Below are positions 9,206 through 17,435 of a stretch of 64,000 bases of DNA, one piece after another. The notes under the pieces are model-generated. The model was not told the DNA's origin. It made no database searches and saw only the letters and a list, made by a program, of their open reading frames with translations. Where the stretch lies: NCBI GenBank assembly GCA_030038535.1, contig JASHSV010000307.1, positions 33,389 through 97,388 on the forward strand, given 5' to 3'. Both the position numbers and the translations under genes were made by a program. The first letter of the stretch is position 1, and each line of letters begins with the position of its first letter. The stretch comes from Candidatus Acidiferrales bacterium (GTDB lineage Bacteria; Acidobacteriota; Terriglobia; Acidiferrales; UBA7541).

Positions 9206-10905
9206 GCCAGGCGACGCCCGTGAATCCTTCCGCTCACGTGGACGAAGTGAACGGCCTGCTCTATATCGAGGGACAGCTCGAGCCCGCAGCTGCCCGCGAG
9301 GTGGTCCTGCACCTCGAACAATGCTCGGCCTGCCGCCGGCTGCTGGATACCCTGAAGCGCGAATCCCTGCTTCTGCGCGCGGCGCTCACCGAACAGGATG
9401 AGCCGCTCCCCGCCCGCCTGCTCGCTCCCCGTTCCTCCCAACGCGCCGCGTGGGCATGGCTGATCGCACTGGGGCTCGCCGCCCTTGGCCTCTATACCTT
9501 CTGGAACCTCTACGTCGATCCCTGGCTCGAGCGTCTGGACCAGTCCGGATTCAACGGCCAGTTCATTTTCACCTGGCTCGTCTTCAACGGAGCCCTCTGG
9601 AAAGGATGGAATACCATGTTGCAATTCATTATTCTGGCTTCGCTGGGAGTGCTCGGAGCCGTGCTGCTGTTCCTGTTCCGCAGGAGCTTGCGCCGGTTCT
9701 CCTCCCATTCCCTGTTCTTGCCCCTTCTCCTTCTGGCAGCACTGGCCTGGCCCGCCCCCGCGCACGCCACGGAGTTCGTAAAGCGCCACGGCAGCTACGA
9801 GGTCCCCTACGGCCAGACCGTGCAGGGCGACCTGTACGTGCTCACTCCGTCGATGCACCTGACCGGAACTGTGGAAGGCGATCTGTTCTGCTTTTGCAAT
9901 TCCCTGGACGTGGATGGCCACGTCACGGGCGACGTCTTCGCCTTCTCCCACGCCGTGCGCATCACGGGGAAAGTGGACGGCAGCCTGCGCACTTTCAACG
10001 GTGAGCTCACGATCGAAGGCGAAGTGGGCCGCAACGTGCTGAGCTTTGTGGGCGAATTCCAGTCCACCTCCAGGTCGCACATCAATGGAAGCCTCATGGC
10101 ATTCGTCGGCGAAATGGAGGCGGACGGTCCGATCGGGCACGACCTCACCGCTTTCGTGGGCTCGGCCACGGTGAATGCTCCCATCGGCGGCGACGCCTGG
10201 TTTCGTCAGGCTGTGCAAGACGACGAATGGCACTTCGGGGCGCGCGGCGAGGAAACTCCCATACAGGTCACTTCGCGTGCCGACATCAAAGGCAGTTTCC
10301 GCTACCGCGGGCCATTGAAGCCCGACATTTCACCCCAGGCGCATCTCGCAAGCGCTCCCGAAATCGACATCCGGGAGTGGGTCCCCGCTTATCGTCGGCC
10401 GATGAGCTACTGGTACAACGCTATGATCTGGGGCAGTGCTTTTCTCGTGGGTCTGTTCCTGATCGCTCTGGCTCCAGGGTTCGTCGAGGAGGCCGCTCAT
10501 CAGGTCGCCCGCATCGCGCTTCCGCTGGGACTCGGCCTTGTCATGATGGTCATGATGCCGGTTGTGGCCGCCATCGCTTGTGTCACGGTGGTGGGCCTGG
10601 GATTGGGTATTCCGCTGCTGTTCCTCTGGGTTTTCCTGATCTTCTTCGCACAGGTTTTCCCCGCTGTGTGGATTGGCGAATCCATCCTCGGCACCAGCGG
10701 AGGCGGCTGGGCCATGGCCGGACGCTTGGCTCTCGGTTTGTTCCTGATTCGAGTGGGCGCGCTCGTGCCCTACGTCGGTCCTTGGATTCGATTTATCGCC
10801 GGCATGCTGGGATTTGGCGCTCTCGCTCTGGTGGTGTACCACAGATACCAGCCGCCTGCGGTGCATGCATCCGCGGCTCCCGCGCATGCCGCCGCCGGCG
10901 ACTGA
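9202..10905 (+). CDS. Membrane anti-sigma-like protein: N-terminal zinc finger plus polymer-forming (bactofilin-like) beta-solenoid repeats and multiple TM helices
   Basis: ATG overlaps the TGA of the sigma gene (ATGA). ZF motif HLEQCSACRRLL; TM segments; repeated GDLYV/GDLFCF/GDVFAF/GSLRTF units; C-terminal TM block. Confidence 0.82.
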   Translation: MSQATPVNPSAHVDEVNGLLYIEGQLEPAAAREVVLHLEQCSACRRLLDTLKRESLLLRAALTEQDEPLPARLLAPRSSQRAAWAWLIALGLAALGLYTFWNLYVDPWLERLDQSGFNGQFIFTWLVFNGALWKGWNTMLQFIILASLGVLGAVLLFLFRRSLRRFSSHSLFLPLLLLAALAWPAPAHATEFVKRHGSYEVPYGQTVQGDLYVLTPSMHLTGTVEGDLFCFCNSLDVDGHVTGDVFAFSHAVRITGKVDGSLRTFNGELTIEGEVGRNVLSFVGEFQSTSRSHINGSLMAFVGEMEADGPIGHDLTAFVGSATVNAPIGGDAWFRQAVQDDEWHFGARGEETPIQVTSRADIKGSFRYRGPLKPDISPQAHLASAPEIDIREWVPAYRRPMSYWYNAMIWGSAFLVGLFLIALAPGFVEEAAHQVARIALPLGLGLVMMVMMPVVAAIACVTVVGLGLGIPLLFLWVFLIFFAQVFPAVWIGESILGTSGGGWAMAGRLALGLFLIRVGALVPYVGPWIRFIAGMLGFGALALVVYHRYQPPAVHASAAPAHAAAGD

Positions 10906-10914
10906 AGACTGCGG

Positions 10915-12117
10915 CTAGTGGATGATATCGAGCTTCCGGGCCACTCGGCCCAGGATGTCCAGTGCCTTCTGAAGTTCTTTCGGCGTATGCGTCGCCGTCA
11001 CGATGGCGCGCAGCCTCGCCTTCCCTTCCGCTACCGTCGGATAGCCCACCGCAGGCGCGTACACGCCGGCCTCGAACAGCTCGCTCGACAGTTCATAGGC
11101 CTTCGCCGCATCGCCCACCAGGATCGGCGAAATCGGCGTCTCGCTCGCGCTCGCGGGAAATCCCTGCTGCAATAATCCCTTTTGAAAGTAGCGCGTATTC
11201 TCCCACAGCCGCGAAATCAACTCGGCCCCCGCGCGCGAATCCAGCAGCGAAAACGCCGCCTGGCACGTTGCCGTCACGGACGGCGGGTGCGACGTGGAGA
11301 ATAGAAACGGCCGTGCGCGATGGTAGAGAAACTCAATCAGTTCTCGCGAGCCGCACACGTACCCGCCCATGGCTCCGATGGCTTTGCTCAGCGTGCCCAC
11401 CTGGATGTCCACCCGCCCGTGGCAGCCCAGGTGGTCGATCGTCCCCCGCCCGTTTCGGCCTAGTACTCCCGACGAATGCGCGTCGTCCACCATCATCATG
11501 CAGTTGTATTTTTCCGCCAGGTCGCACAGGCCCGGCAGCGGAGCGATGTCCCCATCCATGCTGAACACGCCGTCCGTGATAAGCAGCTTGCGACCCGGCC
11601 AGTCCTTGGTTTCCTCACAAATTTTCGCGCAGTCCGCCGTGTCTTTGTGCTTGAACACGCGGATGGTGGCTTTCGAGAGGCGGCAGCCGTCGATGATGGA
11701 CGCGTGGTTCAGCTCGTCGGAAATGATCAGATCGTCTTTTCCCAGGATCGCCGCCACCGTTCCCGCGTTGGCCGTGAATCCGGACTGAAACACCACACAT
11801 GCCTCGGTGTGCTTGAATTTCGAGATCTGCCGCTCCAGGTCCATGTGGATGCGCATCGTTCCCGCGATCGTCCGCACCGCGCCCGCTCCCACCCCGTATT
11901 TCCGGATGGCCGCGATCGCTGCCCGCCGCAGCTTCGGGTGGCTGGTCAGTCCCAGATAATTGTTCGAGCTCAGGTTGATCACCTTCTTCCCGTCGAAGGT
12001 GGCCACAGGCTTCTGCTCCGCCGCCAAGACGCGCAGATGAAAGTAGCGGTGCTGCTGCTTCAGCTCTTCGAGTGCGGCTCCGAGATAGGCGAGCTGTGGC
12101 CACTTCGTATTCGGCAT
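10915..12117 (-). CDS. kbl: Glycine C-acetyltransferase (2-amino-3-ketobutyrate CoA ligase)
   Basis: 400 aa alpha-oxoamine synthase fold; NLSSNNYLGLTSHPKL, GTLSKAIGAMGGYVCG; next to tdh. Confidence 0.93.
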   Translation of the reverse strand: MPNTKWPQLAYLGAALEELKQQHRYFHLRVLAAEQKPVATFDGKKVINLSSNNYLGLTSHPKLRRAAIAAIRKYGVGAGAVRTIAGTMRIHMDLERQISKFKHTEACVVFQSGFTANAGTVAAILGKDDLIISDELNHASIIDGCRLSKATIRVFKHKDTADCAKICEETKDWPGRKLLITDGVFSMDGDIAPLPGLCDLAEKYNCMMMVDDAHSSGVLGRNGRGTIDHLGCHGRVDIQVGTLSKAIGAMGGYVCGSRELIEFLYHRARPFLFSTSHPPSVTATCQAAFSLLDSRAGAELISRLWENTRYFQKGLLQQGFPASASETPISPILVGDAAKAYELSSELFEAGVYAPAVGYPTVAEGKARLRAIVTATHTPKELQKALDILGRVARKLDIIH

Positions 12118-12163
12118 GGTTCCTCCTGGTTATCTGGCGGCAGGGCCGGCGGGGGCGATAGCC

Positions 12164-13219
12164 TTACTCCGCTCCGTTGGGGACCAGCAGCACCTTTCCT
12201 GCGGCGCCCTGTTCCAGCAACTCGAACGCGCGCGTGTAATCGCACAGGCGCAGGCGTTCCTTGAACAGGGGATCGAGCTTCAGCCGGCCGTCGCGCAGCA
12301 GCGCGTCCATCTGCAGCCACGTCTCGAACATGCGCCGGCCATAGATGCCCAGCACGGTCGCGCCCTTGAAGATCACGTCCCGCAGCAGGTCTAGCGTCAC
12401 CGGCTCCGACGGGATGCCCAGCAGCGAGGCGCGCCCGCCCGGCCGGAGCATCTCGAATCCCTGCCGGATCGCCGCCGGGTTGCCGCTCATCTCCAGCAAC
12501 ACGTCCACGCCCGCTCCCGCGGTTTCCGATACCACGCGCGCCGCGGCATCACCCTCTCTCGGGTTCAGCACTAGATCCGCCCCCATTTCCTGCGCAAGCT
12601 TCGCGCGATGCGGGGAAATTTCTGTGGCGTACAGCGTCGAGCAGCCGCAGGCTTTGGCCACCGCGATGCTCATCAATCCAATCGGCCCGCACCCCGTCAC
12701 CGCCACCGTCGCTCCTGCAATCGGCCCGGCCAGAACCGAGTGCACCGCGTTGCCCAGCGGGTCCATGATCGCCGCGTAGCGGTCCGGAATCGTCGCGTCC
12801 AGCTTCCACAAGTTCGTCGCCGGCACGCTCACGAATTCGGCGAAGCATCCGTCCTGGTCGATTCCCAGGATGCGCACGTTCTGGCACACGTGCTGCTGCC
12901 CGGCTCGACAGGGACGGCAGTGCCCGCAGGCGACGTGCATTTCCGCCGTCACCCGGTCGCCGCGCTCGAATCGGGTCACGCCTTCGCCCGCCGATTCCAC
13001 CACCCCGCAGAATTCATGGCCGAACGTAAGCGGCGGACGCAGCCGCGAGGCGGACCACGCGTCCCAGTGATAAATGTGGAGATCCGTGCCGCAGATGGAC
13101 GCGGCGCGAACGCGAACAACAACCTCTCCGGGGCGCGCCGCCGGAACGGGAACGCTCTCGATCTGCGCACCCGGCTCGGGACGCGGCTTCCGGAGAGCCT
13201 GCATCGTGGCGATAGTCAT
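12164..13219 (-). CDS. tdh: L-threonine 3-dehydrogenase (zinc MDR family)
   Basis: 351 aa; ASICGTDLHIYHWDAWS, FGHEFCGVVESAGEGV, CGHCRPCRAGQQHVCQN; adjacent to kbl on the same strand. Confidence 0.93.
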   Translation of the reverse strand: MTIATMQALRKPRPEPGAQIESVPVPAARPGEVVVRVRAASICGTDLHIYHWDAWSASRLRPPLTFGHEFCGVVESAGEGVTRFERGDRVTAEMHVACGHCRPCRAGQQHVCQNVRILGIDQDGCFAEFVSVPATNLWKLDATIPDRYAAIMDPLGNAVHSVLAGPIAGATVAVTGCGPIGLMSIAVAKACGCSTLYATEISPHRAKLAQEMGADLVLNPREGDAAARVVSETAGAGVDVLLEMSGNPAAIRQGFEMLRPGGRASLLGIPSEPVTLDLLRDVIFKGATVLGIYGRRMFETWLQMDALLRDGRLKLDPLFKERLRLCDYTRAFELLEQGAAGKVLLVPNGAE

Positions 13220-13415
13220 GCGGCTCCCGGCGCTCAGGCCCGATGACGGATGCTAGCACAGGTGGCACAGGCTTTCAGCCCGCCCAGACCCGCCCCGGAG
13301 GCCGTGCCCTGCTAAGTGCCGAATGGCGCTTGGATCGTCGTGGCGAGGAGGCCGGTGCGCTTTTCTCGCCTTTTCCGCTACAATCCACCGGCTTCCCGCT
13401 CAAGGAGCGAACTCG

Positions 13416-14756
13416 ATGGCCCTCGCAGAACGCCTGGCAGACATCCGCGCGGGCTTCCATCCCTCCTTCTGGGTGGCGAACTTCACGGAGCTCTTCGAGC
13501 GCCTCGCCTATTATGGAACCACGGCCGTCCTGGCCATCTACCTCAGCGAGCAGCTCCATTTTTCATCCGAATTGACCGGATGGCTCATGGGCACGTTCGG
13601 CTTCGTCGTGTGGTTTCTGCCTGTGCTGGGCGGCACTTTGGCGGACCGCTTCGGCTTCCGCCGCGCGCTGCTCTTCGCCTATCTCGTCATGTCCATCGGT
13701 TATTTTCTCCTTGGCTCGCTTTCCGCTCCCTGGATGACGTCCCTCCGCGCCGCGCTCGGCGACAAATGGCTGGTTCTCGCCATCCTCATGATTCCCGCGC
13801 TTGGCCCCGCGGTGGTCAAACCGTGCGTCGCGGGAACCACGGCGCGCGCCTGCTCGGAGAACGTTCGCTCGATGGGCTATTCCTTCTACTACACCCTCGT
13901 CAACGTCGGCGGCACGCTCGGACCCATCATGGCCTGGCTGGTGGGCGAGAAACTCGGCTGGGGCAATGAAAACGTGTTTCGCGTCTGCTCCGCGAGCGTC
14001 TTCCTGATGTTCTGGTTCACCCTGTTCTTCTTTCACGAGACCCCCGCCGAGTCCCGTCCCCAGGTCGCCAGCATCGCCGCCGCGCTCCGCAACATGATCA
14101 CCGTGCTCGCCGATTTCCGTTTTGTGCTCTTCCTTCTGATTTTTTCCGGCTACTGGGTGATTTTCTGGCAGCAGTATATCGGCGCCCCTCTGTTCGTTCG
14201 CCGCTACGTCAGCCCCACGGCGCCCGTGGCGCTGCTGCTCTCCACCGACGCCGCTACGGTGATCTGCTTTCAAATCCTGATGAGCTATCTCACGCGGCGC
14301 ATCCCCGCGATACCCGCCATCTCCCTCGGCATCCTGATTTCCAGCCTCTCTTGGATCATCCTAGCCGTACATCCTGCTTCGCCCGCTCTGGCCGGAGCGG
14401 TCAGTTCTCTCTTCGCCGTTTTCGGCAGCCACGTCAGCATTGATCCGGCTGCGCCTATGTTCGTTCTCACCATGTTCTTCCTCGCCCTCGGAGAAATCAC
14501 GCAATCGCCGCGCTACTACGAGTACGTCTCGCGTCTCGCTCCGCCCGGACGCGAGGGCCTGTTTATGGGCTACGCGTTTCTGCCCATCGCCATCGGCTAT
14601 TTCCTAGCCGGCGTGCTCGGCGGCGGCCTGCTGCATCAGTTCGGTGAAGTGCAGCACCAGCCGCAGCGCATGTGGTGGGTTGTCTGCGCGGTGGGGCTCG
14701 CCACCACGATGATTATGGTCCTCTACGATCGCGTGGTCGTGAAAAGCAAGTCCTGA
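13416..14756 (+). CDS. MFS / POT-like transporter
   Basis: About 446 aa, 12 hydrophobic segments; NFTELFERLAYYGTTAVLAIYL resembles the POT N-terminus. Confidence 0.85.
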   Translation: MALAERLADIRAGFHPSFWVANFTELFERLAYYGTTAVLAIYLSEQLHFSSELTGWLMGTFGFVVWFLPVLGGTLADRFGFRRALLFAYLVMSIGYFLLGSLSAPWMTSLRAALGDKWLVLAILMIPALGPAVVKPCVAGTTARACSENVRSMGYSFYYTLVNVGGTLGPIMAWLVGEKLGWGNENVFRVCSASVFLMFWFTLFFFHETPAESRPQVASIAAALRNMITVLADFRFVLFLLIFSGYWVIFWQQYIGAPLFVRRYVSPTAPVALLLSTDAATVICFQILMSYLTRRIPAIPAISLGILISSLSWIILAVHPASPALAGAVSSLFAVFGSHVSIDPAAPMFVLTMFFLALGEITQSPRYYEYVSRLAPPGREGLFMGYAFLPIAIGYFLAGVLGGGLLHQFGEVQHQPQRMWWVVCAVGLATTMIMVLYDRVVVKSKS

Positions 14757-14878
14757 ACAGGGTGCCCGGAAGATCGATCACACTCGGAGGTATGTCCGCG
14801 CCTGATACCGCCACAGCGCCCCGGCCTTCCCGCTTTCGATCTGTAATTCCCTCTCTGGCTTCCGCAACCGGCCCCTGA

Positions 14879-14941
14879 AAAGACAAAACCCCCGGTGGCC
14901 CTTCGCCTCCGTCAATCGGAGCGGCGGGCGCCGGGGGTCTA
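14879..14941 (-). terminator. Predicted rho-independent terminator of the HU gene
   Basis: Reverse strand AGACCCCCGG...CCGGGGGTTTTGTCTTTTC: GC stem then T-rich tract, just past the stop at 14967. Confidence 0.75.
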
Positions 14942-14966
14942 TACCCCAGAAAAAGATTGCGGGCGC

Positions 14967-15266
14967 TTACTTTCCTCCCAGCACCGCGTCCTTGAACGCC
15001 TTCACGGCGAAGATCTTGACCACCGTCTTGGCCTTGATCTTGATCGCTTCGCCGGTCTGCGGGTTGCGGCCCATGCGCGCGGCACGGTGGCGCTTCACGC
15101 ACCGGCCGATGCCGGGGATCACGAACTTTCCCGCCCCGCCCTTGCACTCTTTGGCCGCGAGAGCCGCGAGCGCTTCAAAGAAGCCTGCTGCCTGCTTCTT
15201 CTTCAACTCGCACTTCTCGGCCATCGCCGCAACGATCTGGCTCTTGCTCATTGGCTTTGCTGCCAT
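14967..15266 (-). CDS. HU family DNA-binding protein
   Basis: 99 aa; MSKSQIVAAMAEKCELKKKQAAGFFEALAALA, FVIPGIGRCVK, GRNPQTGEAIKIKAKTVVKI. Confidence 0.95.
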   Translation of the reverse strand: MAAKPMSKSQIVAAMAEKCELKKKQAAGFFEALAALAAKECKGGAGKFVIPGIGRCVKRHRAARMGRNPQTGEAIKIKAKTVVKIFAVKAFKDAVLGGK

Positions 15267-15398
15267 GGAATTCTTGTCTCCTCTTTAGATATTCAACTTG
15301 GGGTGAATCCGGGCGCCGGGCTGCGCTATTCCCCTGCAACCGAGCACGGCGCACTATAGCCGCCGAACCCGCATAACGCAAGGGAAATATCGCACTCG

Positions 15399-16766
15399 CT
15401 AGGCCCGCGCGAGTTCCTGGTAGAAGTGCGCCGCGGCCTTGATGCCACCGAAGTAGTTCTCCAGCGAGATGTGCTCGTCCGGCGCGTGCGCGTTTTCGTC
15501 CGGCAGCCCGAATCCCATCAGGATGCACGGAATCTTGTAGGCGTCGTACATGTCGGTGACGAAAGGAATCGAGCCCCCCTCGCGGATGAACACCGCCTTC
15601 TTCCCGAAGCCCTTCTCCAGCGCGCGGTGCGCGGCCTCGAAATACGGGTGGTTGTAGGGCGCCACCCACGGTTTGCCCCTGCTGAGCACTTCAATTTTGC
15701 AGTGCACCGTTTTCGGCAGCAGTTTGCGGATGTATTTTTCCACCTGCCGGGCGATTTTCTCCGGTTTCTGGTTCGGCACCAACCGCGTCGAGAATTTCGC
15801 CCAGGCCTTCGACGGGATCACCGTCTTTGCCCCTTCGCTCATGTACCCGCCCCACATCCCGTTCAGCTCCAGCGTGGGCCGGCACCAGAGTTGCTCCACC
15901 ACCGAGTATCCCTTTTCGCCGGAAAGCGCCGGGGCCCCCACGTTTTTCTTAAACGTGCTCAGCTTCCACGGAAGGGAATTGAGCGCCCGCCGTTCTGTCT
16001 TCGTGAGCGTGGCCACGTCGTCGTAAAAGCCCGGAACCGTCACCCGGAAATTCTTGTCGTGCAGCTTGGCAAACAGCTCCGCCAGGATGGTCAGTGGGTT
16101 CGGTACCGCGCCCCCGAACACGCCCGAATGCAGGTCTTGTGCCGGGCCCGTAAGTTCAATCTGGTAATAATTGAGGCCACGAATGGCGTAGGTCACCGAC
16201 GGCACCCCGGGTGCGAGCATGCTCGTATCGGATACAACCAGCACGTCGGCCCGAAGGCGCTCCTTCTGTTCCCTCACGTACGCGTTCAGCGCTGCCCCGC
16301 CCACCTCTTCTTCACCCTCGATAATCACCTTCACATTTACCGGCAGCCGGCCCTCCGTCTTCGTGAGCGCCTCAAACGCCGCCAGATGAATGTGCACCTG
16401 GCCCTTGTCGTCCACGGCCCCGCGGCCGTAAAGGTTGCCTCCGCGCACCGAGGGCTCGAACGCCGGCGTGGTCCAAAGGTTGTCGGGCTCGGAGGGCTGC
16501 ACGTCGTAGTGGCCGTAGAAGAGTACCGTGGGCTTCCCCGGAATCTGCTGGCTTTGCGCGTACACCAGCGGATGGCCCTTCGTGGGGATCAGCTCTACCG
16601 TCTCAAACTGTCCGCGCAGCTTTTCCACCACCCAGCGCGCTGCCCGCTCCACGTCCGCCTTGTGCTCCGACTGCGTGCTGATGCTGGGTATCTTCAAGAA
16701 CTCGACGAGTTCCGCCAAGTTCGCATCCCGCCGCGACTCGATGTACTCGATAGGGGTCATTCGCAA
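15399..16766 (-). CDS. M20 family dipeptidase
   Basis: 455 aa; VLFYGHYDVQP, LYGRGAVDDKGQ, IEGEEEVGG. Confidence 0.95.
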   Translation of the reverse strand: MRMTPIEYIESRRDANLAELVEFLKIPSISTQSEHKADVERAARWVVEKLRGQFETVELIPTKGHPLVYAQSQQIPGKPTVLFYGHYDVQPSEPDNLWTTPAFEPSVRGGNLYGRGAVDDKGQVHIHLAAFEALTKTEGRLPVNVKVIIEGEEEVGGAALNAYVREQKERLRADVLVVSDTSMLAPGVPSVTYAIRGLNYYQIELTGPAQDLHSGVFGGAVPNPLTILAELFAKLHDKNFRVTVPGFYDDVATLTKTERRALNSLPWKLSTFKKNVGAPALSGEKGYSVVEQLWCRPTLELNGMWGGYMSEGAKTVIPSKAWAKFSTRLVPNQKPEKIARQVEKYIRKLLPKTVHCKIEVLSRGKPWVAPYNHPYFEAAHRALEKGFGKKAVFIREGGSIPFVTDMYDAYKIPCILMGFGLPDENAHAPDEHISLENYFGGIKAAAHFYQELARA

Positions 16767-16996
16767 TCTGCTCCTTGTGGTTCGGGCCCTGGGCGGGCGA
16801 AACGACCATTCTACGCATCGTCCTCACCTTGCTCAAGTGGGCCGCCCCTGCCCCTCACTCCAAGTAGTAACAGTTCTGACCTCAAATCCACGGCTCACTG
16901 CGCTCGGAACGCGAATTTCCCCCCTGTGGCGGAAACCAGACGCTGTCGGCTCCCCGGCATTGACGCCACTCCGCGCTTGGGGCAGGATACCCGCCT

Positions 16997-17362
16997 ATGG
17001 CCACGTCTGAGGCAGAAAACAAGCGGCGCAGCTCACGCGTCTTCGCACGCATGCACGTCCGTGCCGCGGGACGCGACACGCGCGGCCACAAATTCACCAA
17101 GCAGGCTGAGACCATCGTCATCAACGCACACGGCGCTCTCCTGTATCTCGACGCGGAGATTGATATGGGGTCTCTGGTCACCCTGCGCAGCCCCGCCACC
17201 GAAGAGGACCAGGAAAGCCGCGTCGTCTATATCGGCGGCGCTTCCGAGCGCGGCATGCGCCTCGGCCTCGAGTTCGTCTCGCCCGCCCCGCACTTCTGGG
17301 GCATCGACTTTCCGCCCTCGGATTGGAAGGCGCCTGTACCTCCTCCCGCTCCCAGCGCCTGA
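16997..17362 (+). CDS. PilZ domain protein
   Basis: 121 aa; NKRRSSRVFARMHVRAAGRD ... ERGMRLGLEFVSPAPHFWGIDFP. Confidence 0.7.
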   Translation: MATSEAENKRRSSRVFARMHVRAAGRDTRGHKFTKQAETIVINAHGALLYLDAEIDMGSLVTLRSPATEEDQESRVVYIGGASERGMRLGLEFVSPAPHFWGIDFPPSDWKAPVPPPAPSA

Positions 17363-17435
17363 CCTTTTCCCCTGGCCCGCTCTCGCCCGGCCCTCGAACT
17401 TCCCCGCCCCGTCTCCTCCATTCGGATCTTTGGAC

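Noticed and set aside
9142-10233. 363-aa minus-strand ORF
   Set aside because: Antisense to the anti-sigma/bactofilin-like gene; His/Glu/Gln-rich shadow.
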